A model generated the notes under the pieces. The model saw only the letters and a list, made by a program, of their open reading frames with translations. It was not told where the DNA came from and did no database searches. A DNA stretch of 64,000 bases from Liolophura sinensis (Eukaryota; Mollusca; Polyplacophora; Chitonida; Chitonidae), in NCBI RefSeq assembly GCF_032854445.1, contig NC_088295.1:78026028-78090027 (forward strand), read 5' to 3'. The number at the start of each line of letters is the position of its first letter. Within the stretch, counting starts at the first letter, position 1. This document shows, in pieces, positions 23,880-35,752 of the stretch. The position numbers were made by a program, and so were the translations under genes.

Positions 23880-24835
23880 GTATGATTACAAGAGCGACGT
23901 ACATATATACGGCGAAGGCCTTGCCATGTAATGATATAATACAAGTGCACATTTAAATTGCCTTGTTGTCCATCATTCTATAACTATTACGATATAGTGC
24001 ATACACATGCAAACCCACTTTACATAGATCAATGAGGCACCTGTGGTGTTTATGTAATTCATGTAACCGTTTATCTATAGGCATTAATGCATCCTTTCAG
24101 TGCACGTCTGCAAATCGTATTATCGTTTTTTTTATATATATATCGCTTTTTGGACGTCTATCATGCAACATGCTTACTGTTTTAGACACTGAGGCTACAA
24201 TGTGTGAAGTTGTTTTCTTTGGGATTCTTCTCAATCTTGATACACATGCCGTATTATCAGTTTTTATTAACTACATTATATAGCCTTGACCACAAAGCAA
24301 CTGCATGTGCAAATATTTTTTATTTTTGTCCTTTTTCATTACGTTTGTTTCTGAGATAGGTCAATTCCGGTGTTTTTTGTTGTTTTTTTTTTTTTTGATG
24401 GGCGTTTAAAGCGCCATCTGTATTATTGTTTCTGCAGGCCCTTGTTACATTTTGTCTGCATAAACAAGAATAACGAAAAAAAAAAACAAAAACATTTCAA
24501 ATGCCTTTGCATAAACGATAGACATATGATGTCTATCTACATAAACATCAAGCACCCAACCAATCGCCAAATGCTGCGATTTTTTGCTTGAGTGTGTTCC
24601 AAACAAATAAGACTCACACTGCCAATAACGAAAAGGAAATACGCGCACATGAAAAATGTTTACCCTGTAGACATGGAGCTCCAGTCTTTTCACGATGAAC
24701 TGAATTTAGGCAATCGTCAGCTGCAACTCCATGCAGTTCCAGTATTTGACATGTCAGATAAAGTTTGTACAGATAAAGGTAAGCTTACAGGGTTAATGAA
24801 TACATAATATGACCAATTGGGCTGTCCTTCTCACA
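23880..24835. other. no gene seen
   Basis: AT-rich sequence with short chance ORFs and poly(T) tracts; nothing recognised. Confidence 0.5.
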
Positions 24836-25073
24836 CAGGGTGTCCCAGAAGTCGCTCACCATCCCAGGTTGAGGTTGAATGCTTGAGCTACAGAGCGGTT
24901 GATTGCCCATCTCTTCCAAACATAAAAGCCAATTCAACTCTTTCTTGTACTGTTAGTTTATTAGCCATAATTAACTCTGAAAGAGAGACAAAAAATTTAA
25001 AACCAGTGATAAATCTAAAACTCAGAAAGAAAAAAAGAAAATCAGGATGGTGCACGACTTCTGGGATACCCTG
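24836..25073. mobile_element. 238-bp MITE with mariner-like terminal inverted repeats
   Basis: The left end CAGGGTGTCCCAGAAGTCGC with TCACCATCC is mirrored by the right end (reverse complement CAGGGTATCCCAGAAGTCGT with GCACCATCC), two mismatches in the first 20 positions. The 'CAGGGTGTCCCAGAAGT' start is typical of mariner-type ends. The interior is AT-rich and non-coding. No clean TA duplication at the edges. Confidence 0.82.
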
Positions 25074-25169
25074 ATTAACAGTTTATCTAGCTATTTGGGC
25101 TGTTTGTTCGTGTAAGTCCCAAGCCCCTGCCGGCACAAACGTTCTTATCTCATGCTTAATGTGTATGCG

Positions 25170-25735
25170 GAGCAGGTAGTTGTGGTGCTGGTTCTCATGC
25201 TGGTTGTGGTACTGGTTGTGGTGCTGGTTGTGTTATTTGTGTTTTCTATATCAGCGTTAAATCTTATTTACACACCACGTCACGTAATGTGGTTGTGGTT
25301 CTGGTTGTGGTGCTGGTTGTGGTACTGGTTGAGATACTGGTTGTAATAGCGGTTGTGATGCTGGCTAGATTATTTGTGTTTTTCGTATCAGCGTTACATC
25401 TTATTTACACATCATGTCACGTGATGTGGTTGTGGTGCTGGTTGTGGTGCTGGTTGTGATGCTGGTTGTGATGCTGGTTGTGTTATTTGTGTTTTTCATA
25501 TCAGCGTGACATCTTATTTACACACCACGTCACGTGATGTGGATGTGGTGCTGGTTGAGGTACTGGTTATGGTGCTGACCGTGTCTCGTGAGGTGGTTGT
25601 GGTGCAGGTTGTGGTGCTGGTTGTGGTACTGGTTGTGGTGCCGGTTGTGGTGCTGGTTGTGTTATTTGTGTTTTCGATATCAGCATTACATCTTATTTAC
25701 ACACCATTTCACGTGAGGTGGTTGCGGTGATTGTT
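25170..25735 (+). repeat. composite minisatellite: GGTTGTGGTGCT core with interspersed 60-bp block
   Basis: Arrays of a 12-bp GGTTGTGGTGCT-type unit alternate with four copies of a roughly 60-bp block starting TTATTTGTGTTTT and ending CACGTCACGTGATGTGG (blocks near 25229, 25369, 25483 and 25659). This gives a higher-order period of about 115-175 bp. Long valine/leucine-rich frames here come from the repeat and are not taken as genes. Confidence 0.9.
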
Positions 25736-25739
25736 GCAT

Positions 25740-27060
25740 AACTGGAGTTTTCCTGACCAAGGCTGATGCACTAAATTAAGTTTGATGGCTTAGGCCTATT
25801 GGTTTTCTCCATTCTGAATGAAAATCTGATTTGCATACTAAGTCAGATGTGACTAAGTTTTTGGTGTTCTCCTTGACCAATGGTGATCTTATCTGTGTAT
25901 ACAGTGGTTGGGTTATTTGGGTTTCCGTATCAATACGGAGTTGCACACTTGGGTTGGGTAGATTATTATTTTTCCTTTCCTTTTTTATTAAATGAGTTGC
26001 AACACATATATCGGGTGTTCCCAAAAAAGTGAACCACTTCTCTGGTGATCGCAATAAGAAAACTACTCATATTTAGCACATACCGTCTTTTTTTCTCGGC
26101 GCGCTCAGCCAATCAATGAGCAGGATTGCCCGGTAGTACCCGTGATCTATGGAAGTTCTATTTTCTGCAGTAGGACTTGTTAGTTTTGACACTTTGTTGC
26201 TTGAAAACTACCATATGTGCTCAACAGGTTAGAGCTGTAAATACCAGTATAGGTAAAATAGGTTGACCGATACTTAATCTACCATTTAAAGTACAAATGT
26301 ATTTGTGCTTTTCCGTAAAAGTATTACGAAATTCATTAAATTTATATTTCACGTCGGCCCCTTCCTCTTTTTTACGCAGTCCCGCAGTATTTTTCTATCC
26401 TAGAAAAGTACTTTTACTGAATTTCCAGAAATTTTTGCCGTGCTTCATGTGTTACTGGTAAATATTGATTCATCCAATGCTCATCCATTTTCTACCAAAC
26501 GTTGAATACCCAATTATTTTAAGCTTGTTAATAAAATCACAGACTCTGACGACATTAGGCGGTCAGGTGTGATGGATTATGGGTGTTTTCCAGCTTGGTG
26601 GTAATCTAATTTACATCATTAAAGGATACATGAAAAAAAAAACTCTAAAAGGAAGATTAAGGTTTTCGAGAAATGAATAAACCTTTCAAAAAACAAAAGA
26701 AAATGTTGACGCATATTTTATATTTCTTAATAGACCCTATATATTATATGCGTATATTTTTTGTCAGTGGTCGGCAATTTCGATGAACTTACTGGGAACC
26801 CAGCTTATGTCCCTCAATTCGAACAAAACAGTGGTTGAGCACAGAAGTTTAATATCCATTTTTATGAGAGAAGATGCTGGTATAATTGTTATTATTTTTG
26901 TTTATTTTGTATGTAAATTTATATTTGTATACTGCAGTGAATCTGAAAGTTGCTGCGTGAAAAACAGCATTGATCAGACCGGTTTTATCATATACAAACA
27001 AACCGAAGTGTTTCCGAAAACTAAAGATTGAATTTTGCAGTAAACAACTCATATACTGTA
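25740..27060. other. no gene seen
   Basis: AT-rich. Near 26011 there is a single mariner-end-like word (GGGTGTTCCCAAAAAAGTGA) without a partner. No coding signal that I trust. Confidence 0.45.
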
Positions 27061-27367
27061 CTGAAGTGAATCCGAAAACTGCTTGATGAATGCTGCACTG
27101 AGCAATATTGAAGTGAATCCAAAAAACTGCTTGATGAATTCTGCACTGAGCTGTGCTGAAGTTAAGCCAAAAACTGTTTGATGAATGCTGTATATTTCAG
27201 TGAATCCGAAAAATGTTTCATGAATGCTACACTGGGCAATATTGAAGTGAATCCGAAAGCTGTTTGATGAATGCTGAACTGAGCGATGTTGAAACGAATC
27301 CGAAAGCTCTTTGATGAATGCTGTACTGAGCTGTGCAGATGTGAAAAGGAAAACGGTTTGATGACTG
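27061..27367 (+). repeat. about 47-bp tandem repeat, about seven diverged copies
   Basis: Repeated AAGTGAATCCGAAAACTG, then TTGATGAATGCTGCACTGAG. The GATGAAT word recurs near 27085, 27133, 27180, 27220, 27266, 27313 and 27360 (spacings 40-48). Degenerate units appear before 27061. A family 2 SINE follows directly. Confidence 0.85.
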
Positions 27368-27369
27368 AG

Positions 27370-27612
27370 ACCGGCCCCGATGGCTCAGCTTTTGGTAGAG
27401 CGTCCTCTTCGGGGGCGGGAGATCCAGAATGAATCCTGGGTCAGGTCACACCTAAACATTAACGGTAAGTTCAAAGACCGGTTCACCTGTATCAGTGTAA
27501 TAGCTTTGGTGGGGGATCTTACTTGTTTTCGGTAAGTCGTCTCAGTGAAGCAGCACTAGATAAAAGAGCGGTGGAAGTTCGTCCTGCAACAAGGAATGCA
27601 CTCTAAAACCGA
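27370..27612 (+). mobile_element. SINE family 2 copy (tRNA-like head)
   Basis: Head CCGATGGCTCAGCTTTTGGT with AGAGCG (A-box) and GAATCCTGGGTC (B-box region), then a body with TATCAGTGTAATAGCTTTGG, CGGTAAGTCGTCTCAGTGAA and AGATAAAAGAGCGGTGGAA shared with 50330-50692. Confidence 0.8.
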
Positions 27613-30562
27613 CAGCTGGTCAGAAGCCGGAAGAAATAACGGCATGGACGAGAGTGTCTAAGCTGTTACTGGTGTTTTCTGGCACAGTTGACAAACATTC
27701 TTAACAGTTCAACTTTGACCCAAAATTGACAAGCAGAAGTACAAAATTACACACACGCCCCAACTTATTATCAGTGAACCTGGTGCATTTCTAGTGAATA
27801 GGAAGACTGGACATAGCAAAGACTGGATGAAAGTAAGACTCATGCCGCCAATGATATTCAAATGGGGCATGAGAATAAGCATATGCGGGATCAAATAAAC
27901 TCGTTAGTTTGATCGACATATAATGTAAATCGTATTTACGTGACCGTGCATGTATGCAAGCAATGCCCAGAGTGTCTATTGTCGTAAACAGGTCTAAACC
28001 ATGTTCAAGCACGATATTTCTATTTTGATGATTTTTCTCTCATCATAAAAATACACAAAAACATTACTTTTTTCAAGAGTTTGAACATAATCCAGTTCTT
28101 ACAAATCAATTAAATTCTCAGATGTGTCTTATGCAATACTTTTGTTTCAGAATCAATATTCTGCGAACATAATAACTCATGCATACATGTTCAAAGTAAA
28201 TTATCAAAGTAAAGACCATGGCCGATTCACTAGACTAGACTGTTATGCGGAGATGGTGCAGTTAATAATACAGGAAATATTTCCACAGTTCTATCGGAAT
28301 AATTGTTTTGACAGCATTCATAATCAACGTCATTGGAGTATCTTATTAACTATAGGGTAAGACCTTATAGGGCCTTACCGTTAAACCCAAATTTTACTCA
28401 CGAATAATACATAGACTGACAACAGGTTTTCAGTGCTAACCTGGCATACAATTTGACATACTAGTATACCTTATATTCCCAGAACTAATATAGCTCACGA
28501 CCTAAATATAGAATATATATAAAGCATTACGTTTCATATATGCCACAAATGAACGTGAAGAAACAATGGCTATACGTAAAACTGACTCCGGTTCCAAGGC
28601 GCCCAAGCAGTTTTAGTTTATGATAATGTTGTAACGGTCGACCAGCAGCAGAGATGTTGGTATACTAAGATACACGGCCCACAGTAGAAAACCATAAACT
28701 GTTAGCTAGCCAGTTCAAGAGCATATTATTGAATAATTACCATTTCAGTCTAGGTTAAATGCAGTTAAAAGTTCCAATTCTAAAATATTGTGATGTCTTT
28801 CAGACACTTCTAGCTAGAAAACTATTCAAGGCAATACCATGGGCTACAATTTGGTGCAGCACAATTTTCTAGTTCTAATAGTTTTCAATCTACAGGCCAT
28901 TGAAATTGCGTATAACTTCAAAACCCTAAAATGATTAAATTGTCTTCTTCGAGTTTTATGTAACTAGTATCGCTCTACATGCATATCAAATTTCAGATCC
29001 GCCCACTGGTTCTCGCAAAGAAGATGTTTCAAGGTTTGCTTGAAGACCAACATGACCGCCAAAGTGAGTGATTTAAAAGAATAAACTTCAAAATCATAAA
29101 AGACAACATCCGCGAGACTTTAGGTGCGAGTTTTCAAACAGTTTTCGTTTACAGCTTCTAGAAAAAGTAAAAAAAGGAATCCGAATTCCTTTTTATTTTA
29201 GTCGTCCGAGCAAAAACAATACGCTTCCAGCTTTTAGCTTGTAAATATTTTTGAAATATTTACACAAGAAAAGCATAAACAGATGATTTTCACAAAACGA
29301 ATGTTTCTGCTCAAACCTAAACTACAATTCACCAGATGTCTTCTGGTCACCATTTTTTGCACTTTCTATATCATAGCATATCCTTAATTGAAATATGCGG
29401 TCATCGAACTCTTAGTCTTTTGATTCGAAGAGCAGTTAAAGAGCCCATGCAATGTTCACAAATAGCATTGAAACACATTCCCCAATTTAACATACCGAGA
29501 TCAAAATTTGATGTAAATTTACTTTGGGATTCATGATGCGTACTCTGTGCTTCAATGACAAAAAACAAAAACAATACAACGAACAATGAGGCTTTACCTC
29601 GTGCCACGCTGAAACTCCTAGTGTTGTTGTTCTGGTCATCTGCCAGTCCAGAGACCCTGGGGACGGGCCATGTGCTATTTTATTTACAGATCAATGACGT
29701 ATAACATTGCCCAACTTGATCTTCTGTATTCGTAAGTCAGAACATATATCTATTACCCTATACACCTCTGAAATGAAGACTCATGCCCGTTGTTCATACG
29801 CAACGGACAGCTTTTATGCTTGAAATGCCGAGTCGATATTTCGGACATCAGACTAAATATTTGGCGTTCTATATGTCACAACATGGCTGTCAATACAAGC
29901 CCTCTCTTTACCACTATTCAGTTTACGGAAAAGGGTATAACAAATATTGGTATTGGTTTTTCATATGTTAGAGATACACCAGACTTATCACAATATTGCT
30001 TAGTATTTATATTCCTCGTTTATACTTCTTAGTTTAACCCTTTTTACATAAGCGTCTCCTGTCAGCATTGTTACAAAATTTAAAACAGCTTGTAGTATAG
30101 CAAAGCGTGCATGAGCATTTAACTGATACACAGTAAGAATTGAATGCAAATTTACAGCCTGAGGCGCTGTATATTGTCACAGTAAATCATGTTGTAAATA
30201 TTTTCTAGGGCAATTCTGCACCTATGTTGTTTAATTTTACTCTTGTCGATATGTGCTTAAAGCATTGCCTGTAAAACTGTGGCGGTTTGACCATTTACAG
30301 TGCACTTAGCTGTAAATGTACACTGGTTTTCTTGGTAGATATGTAGATTTTGTTAATTTGCAGTGGAGTTAACTGATTATTTACAATGGTATATGTGGAA
30401 ATATACTACTATTTTGTAAATATTAAACAGTACATCCTGTAAATCTACAGTGAAAAGAACTGGTCACAAAATTGCCAGCACTTTTACCTAATAAAGTACA
30501 GTATAATTTGTTACAGTTTACTTAATTTGCGAGTGGTATAGTGCAGCCTTTATTTCGATTTT
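27613..30562. other. no gene seen
   Basis: AT-rich non-coding sequence with only short ORFs. It includes a small stem at about 29169-29193 (AAAAAGGAAT...ATTCCTTTTT) and a stem around GTAAATATTT at about 29240-29267. Neither suggests a gene. Confidence 0.5.
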
Positions 30563-30812
30563 TTTTAATTTATTTATTTATTTGGTTGGTGTATTAGGCC
30601 GTGCTCAAGAATGTTTCACACACACGACGGCGGACAGCATTATGGGAAGAGGAAACCGTGCAGAGCCCACGGGAAACCCATGACATTTCGCAGGTTGCTG
30701 CAGTAAGGTCAAAAGCGAAAACAACATGGGCTGGACTTAAACTCGCACCGACCGCATTGGTGACGTACTACTAGGTCATTCTGCTGCGCTATAGCCCGCG
30801 AATCACTATTAG
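30563..30812 (-). mobile_element. SINE family 1, diverged near full-length copy
   Basis: (TTTA)n tail at the left, body GACGGCGGACAGCATTATGG, head near 30800 (TTAGGCACGG). Insertions in the middle. Confidence 0.8.
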
Positions 30813-31799
30813 GCACGGAGATTCCTATATTTCGACTAACACGTATGAATAAATACATATATCCAAACAACAGCCTATATATACATATATATAGCCCATA
30901 TATAAGATCTAACCAGAATAATTCAAGCGAAAATTCATCTTTAGTTATATACATAGATACACAGATACACAGAAAATTTCGACACGTCTGCAATATTTCC
31001 ATCGAGTAATATATGCACAAATGGACCTAGAATGAAAGATATGTCGTGTTCTCCTTTACGTCGAGGTATTTTTTCGATACGTAAACGTTTTGTCGTCTGT
31101 CTATTATTTTTTTTTTCGACGGTGTAATAATGCATATAGAACGGAGTTCAAGGTCACGTGCACACTTTTCAGAAGTGGAAATCAACATTCTGCGAAGTAA
31201 ACATCTGGTCGAGGAGCTGGACATGGCCTGTACATGAATATATACGCGAAAGGTTAATATCCACCTGCATACATTTTATACATATCTGGTGACCTACTGT
31301 GATACATACATATATCCCAACCCTTGTTGATATCATTCCAATTTGGCTTTTGCTCTTCAAGAACAATGACACATTTACAAATCAATAGGGGCTTGGAATG
31401 TATACAGGTGCGGAAACCATACCAATGAGCTAACAAAGGTTACGGCTTTGCATACATTTGAGATAAAATCTATAAGGATTAAATGTTTTACCTGTATAAG
31501 GAGAATCTATAATACCGATGTTTTGAAACCTTGATTTATACCACTATCAAAAATTTCACAGGACATGTAGAGATAAAAATAATATCGTCATTTATTGTCA
31601 TTTTTTCAACAATTTAAAAGTTTTTAAAGTATTTTTCAAATTTTCACAGTATTTTTTACCCTACATTTGCGTGTCATAGATGTTTTATATGAAACGATCT
31701 GTCTCTATACCTAAACTGCATGCACAATGGCGGGTCGGGTCCAAGCTGTATAACTGAACAGGCAAATGCTCTCTCACAGTTCTGGAGTAATACATTATC

Positions 31800-32006
31800 A
31801 ATTTGCGGTCGATGTGAGTTCAAGTCCAGCTCATGCTGGCTTCCTCTCCGGCCGTATGTGGGAAGGTCTGTCAGCAACCTGCGGATGGTCGTGGGTTTCC
31901 CCCGGGCTCTGCCCGGTTTCCGCCCACCATAATGCTGGCCGCCGTCGTATAAGTGAAATATTCTTGAGTACGGCGTAAAACACCAATCAAAAAAAAAAAA
32001 AAAAAT
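31800..32006 (+). mobile_element. SINE family 1, well-preserved body and tail
   Basis: CGATGTGAGTTCAAGTCCAG, CTCCGGCCGTATGTGGGAAG, CCACCATAATGCTGGCCGCC, GTACGGCGTAAAACACCAAT and a poly(A) tail. The 5' head is replaced by unrelated sequence. Confidence 0.9.
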
Positions 32007-33299
32007 TATCAATTTGCACATTGACAAATGTCATAGTACAGGTTGGAGAGAGCAAGAAACTCTTCAGCCTATGTCCGAATTTGGCGGCAAAGGTTCTCCC
32101 TTGATTATAATATATACGTGCAGCTTTTCATCGCAGTAAAAGTCGTGTTTATATGACGTATATAGGTTAGAGGAATGCGTTCGAAGACAATGGCTGGATT
32201 AGAAAGTAGAACGTATATTAATTACCGTTATGGGCGTGGTGTCCGCAAATTCAAGTAAACTCGCCAGGTAAATACGGAGAATACCGTGCAGTCTGGTCGT
32301 GAAGAGCCTATAGTACGAACAGTGCCCCAGCTGTTATGTCACCTTTATCAGGATGCACATGTAAGCTGTCCTTGTGCACACTGGTGAACTGGTGGCAGTG
32401 ACATTTAGGGCTCCTCAAACAATGCAAAACAACACACACATAATGTCAGACCAAGAGTATAGAGGATATCTGTTTCTTCTGAGTCCTGCTCTGTCCGTCA
32501 TCTGCAAAAGCCTCCATGGGCATATACTGGTACTGATGGGCACAATTTTGTACACACGCACAGAAACAAGCAAAGACTGATAATGCAGTACAAAACCACA
32601 TCATACAATTGGCCACGTTCCAAGCATGCCAGCCAGTGTATATAAGGTGTCCATATGTATGACAATATTGTATACACAAGTATACATATGGAGTTAACTT
32701 CATATCTTATAATTCACACTCGTTAGACATTGTACTTGACATTCGCCTGCCACCTTTGGTGCATGAATACCTATATCAAATATAATACATACTTAATCAG
32801 TATCACGTGGCTGATAACGGCAGTCTATGGATTACGACCCTGTGGTTTGTTGTTAGCAAACATGCGACATTCGTGCCTCGATCCGTGCCTTAAGCCTAAT
32901 GCAAAATCGGATTTTCAGTTACCCGCTCATGAACAACATTCACTGTCCATTTTTGAAGATTCTAGAGGCGGAAGACGGTCACTGGTACGTTCAAAGTCGT
33001 GTGACCCCAAAGAGTTGTGTCACAGCTTCCATTTTGTATGTACTCAAACGCATGGCATTTCCTTAGACGCTGATAGGTTGATAGACGACAACGATCTCAC
33101 AAGATCCAGATTGTCCAGAGACTAGTAAACTCGTCCAAAATTAAACAAGTTGAACCTTTGGATCAACTGTTCCAGACTCAGGAATTCTTGTTGTGGTTAC
33201 CCGCACACGAGTTAATGTTCGAGGATTTTTTGTTGCCTGGGTCAAGAAACCTCGTTTTTGACAACTGATGCCCGTGTGCGCTGGGCTTTATATCCGCGC
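32007..33299 (+). other. no recognised gene; one 131-codon ORF at 32730-33125
   Basis: The ORF at 32730-33125 is the longest open frame in this part. Its 3' half (DSRGGRRSLVRSKSCDPKEL) is less biased than random AT-rich sequence, but no motif, convincing splice site or family is recognised. It could be a terminal exon or chance. Confidence 0.2.
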
Positions 33300-33415
33300 C
33301 CCAGTGCTAAGCGCCAAGCGAAGCAGCAGCAAGTGCCATTTTAAAATCTTTTGTTATTACCCGACCCGGGTTTGATTCCAGGTCTCCTGACTTCGATGCG
33401 GTCGCTCCAGCCAAG
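33300..33415 (-). mobile_element. SINE family 3 head fragment
   Basis: On the minus strand GTCAGGAGACCTGGAATCAA, then CGGGTCGGGTAATAAC and AGATTTTAAAATGGCAC, corresponding to the head of the 11755-12022 copy. Confidence 0.65.
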
Positions 33416-35640
33416 CTAGCTAGCATCTCTTTAAAAAATATATAGACGCTATCAGCCACATTCAACGGAGAATTTGCATCAGACACATTCAAGACAGGAC
33501 GATCTGTGAAAAAACAACACGGGAATTGATGAGCTTGGCCACAGGCAATGCAAACAAAGAAGAACGTATCTGATGACAATGCCGATAACAAAATTCCTTA
33601 AATGTAGCATGAACAAGAGAAACATTCTAATTCCTTCAAAGGAGGCTCATTAATATATTCGGTGAATCACCTTTTCAGTGATACATGAAACTCTTTGTTT
33701 TCATTTCTTAATATGGTGTTTAGGATGTGGTCTGTACAAAAGTACAAAAAATCTTCAGTTTTCCTGTTGGGGAGTAAAAATGGCTTTAAACTACAATTTA
33801 AAATTAGGTGACCTGCTGTCGTGAAGTCAACTGACATAGCTGTCAAAACAACTTTCTTGTGAGGCGAGTCCGAATTGGGGTCGCTATGCAGGTGCGGCGT
33901 TCCCAGCCAGTATGTTTAACGAAAATGTCATTTTCCAATATTTCCGACCATTGACGGAATTTATCTATGAAATAGAAGGGTTATTAAGTCAAAGTTACAC
34001 AATCCTGTAATCAGCCAAAGAGATAATTCATTTAAAAGTCACGTCAAACATGTACAATTCATGCAGTCCAAACCAAGTGAATCGTTCAATTCAGGTTCAA
34101 GGCAGACATGCGCAATCGAACCATCGACCAAGATCACTCATCCAACATACGTACCCAGTAGGCCTACAGTCGAAAGCCACAACATAGCTCTCTTGCAGCT
34201 TCAAGTGAGCACACAGCAAAAGTCTACGTGGACCAAATATGTCGTTGTAACTCGTTAACAGTAAAACACTTCTAATTCAAAGTCTAGAGTAACTAACCGA
34301 GTCAATTCACCTTAGTACCACTTTAACTGTAACTGTCTTTCCACCATAATGCTGGCCGCCGTCGTATAAGTGAAATATTCTTGAGTACTGCGCAAAAACA
34401 CAAATCAAATAAATGACTAAAGATGAAATTAGATGTACAAAACTATCCGTCTCCAAGATCCCATTAATGGAAATAAAAATTTACGAATCACGCATATACA
34501 TGTAATACGAGAAGGTGCTCCATATCGATCAAAACGATTCTAGTATAACACATGTAATGATTTTTTCCAGATCGTCCTTTGCACGGTCAAAGCGTCAAAT
34601 TCAAATTTCTACAACTTCTTACAAATATAAATTAGCTTAATGTTGCCTGTGTGACTTATGAGCGGTTGTGGTAAAATATAGCGTATTTGCAAACTATGAG
34701 TCAGCTGAAAGATCTCATTGGTTGTGACCTTTCACAGAACCCAAGTCAAAACTAATGAGACCTGATGTTCGTGTTCAATTCAGTTTCTCCATTCACTCCT
34801 AAAACCACTCATTATAGTTGCAGCGAAGTTACACCAAGTTATCGTTTTATCAACATAATATAAATGGTCACCTGTTGACGGCACGATTCTCAAGAAGACA
34901 GCTATCTATTTTTGATTCTGCAACTTCTTGTTGACAAGATGAGAATATTATTTTTGGTGATTGGGACATTATTTCGTGACATTGTGGTGTGAAGTTTGAA
35001 GGTTATAACCTCCCAGTTAGTTGGAATTTGTTCAAAATTTAATGTCACCCACTATCGTTTAACCCGTGTTAGGTTGTCGTCGTTGTACTTTCTGAGATGT
35101 GATAAATATTTCTAAACTTTGTTAATTTCAGGAGATAATGTTGAGAAAGTGGATGGCTTTAGGTTATTTGACAGCCCATTCGTTACACTTTAGGATCAGT
35201 TTTGCGTGTGGATCTTCACTCTAGCGTACTATATCTTTTGTGCTAAATATTTGCACGATGAAAAACTTTTCCCGAAGGACTGAGCTAATGTTTTCATCTT
35301 GTCACTCTCACGTCGTAAACCGTCGTGCTGACAAAACTTGATAAGTGTCGTAAAATTCAAGCCTCTTTACAGCACATTTTTGGAGGGAAATTCGAATCAT
35401 CATCAAGCATCTGTCATCTTAAAATAAATTTTGAACATCGGAGAGTAGCTACATGGGAAATGTTTGGAAGGATGGCTGAATATAGGACCTTTATTTTCTC
35501 AGCAGAAAATACTTGCAGGGTTAAAACTCTCGCTGGGATTGAGCCATTACTGTCGGAGCAGCCTTCCTGTTGTACCAGACGACAGCATACGAGGGCGTGT
35601 CTCCGTGGATAGACCAATCAGACCGGATTTATTTTAGCGT
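33416..35640. other. no gene seen
   Basis: AT-rich with short ORFs; one SINE fragment at 34335-34420. Confidence 0.5.
34335..34420 (+). mobile_element. SINE family 1, 3' end only
   Basis: CCACCATAATGCTGGCCGCC through AAATCAAATAAATGA; a 5'-truncated copy. Confidence 0.85.
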
Positions 35641-35655
35641 CAGACAATCAAAAGG

Positions 35656-35662
35656 TATAAAA
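35656..35662 (+). promoter_or_regulatory. TATA box of an unidentified transcription unit
   Basis: TATAAAA in the context AAAGGTATAAAAGAGCC, with a donor-like AACGGAAG|GTAAAA at about 35750 and a plus-strand AATAAA near 36499. This could be a non-coding RNA gene or a piece of LTR. No ORF fits. Confidence 0.35.
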
Positions 35663-35752
35663 GAGCCTGACTACATTCATTCTGGTAGATGGCGGCCAGA
35701 GGGGCGGTACAGGGCAAGCCGATCCAAAACTAGAACACCCAACGGAAGGTAA

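Noticed and set aside
25152-25730. Valine/leucine-rich ORFs that look like membrane proteins.
   Set aside because: They are translations of the GGTTGTGGTGCT repeat array.
26011-26040. GGGTGTTCCCAAAAAAGTGA as a transposon end.
   Set aside because: No inverted partner found within several kilobases on either side.
27375-27440. tRNA-like sequence with A- and B-box words.
   Set aside because: It is the head of a family 2 SINE and does not fold convincingly into a cloverleaf; the same applies to the head at 51615.
31674-32027. 117-codon ORF on minus and two 70-codon ORFs on plus.
   Set aside because: All fall within a family 1 SINE. Similar SINE-derived ORFs occur at 3574-4009, 22147-22482, 51675-51890 and 62419-62801.
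33375-33410. A minus-strand frame reads SGDLESNPGR, resembling a 2A ribosome-skipping motif.
   Set aside because: It lies in the head of a family 3 SINE, lacks the essential final Pro, and sits in no plausible coding context.
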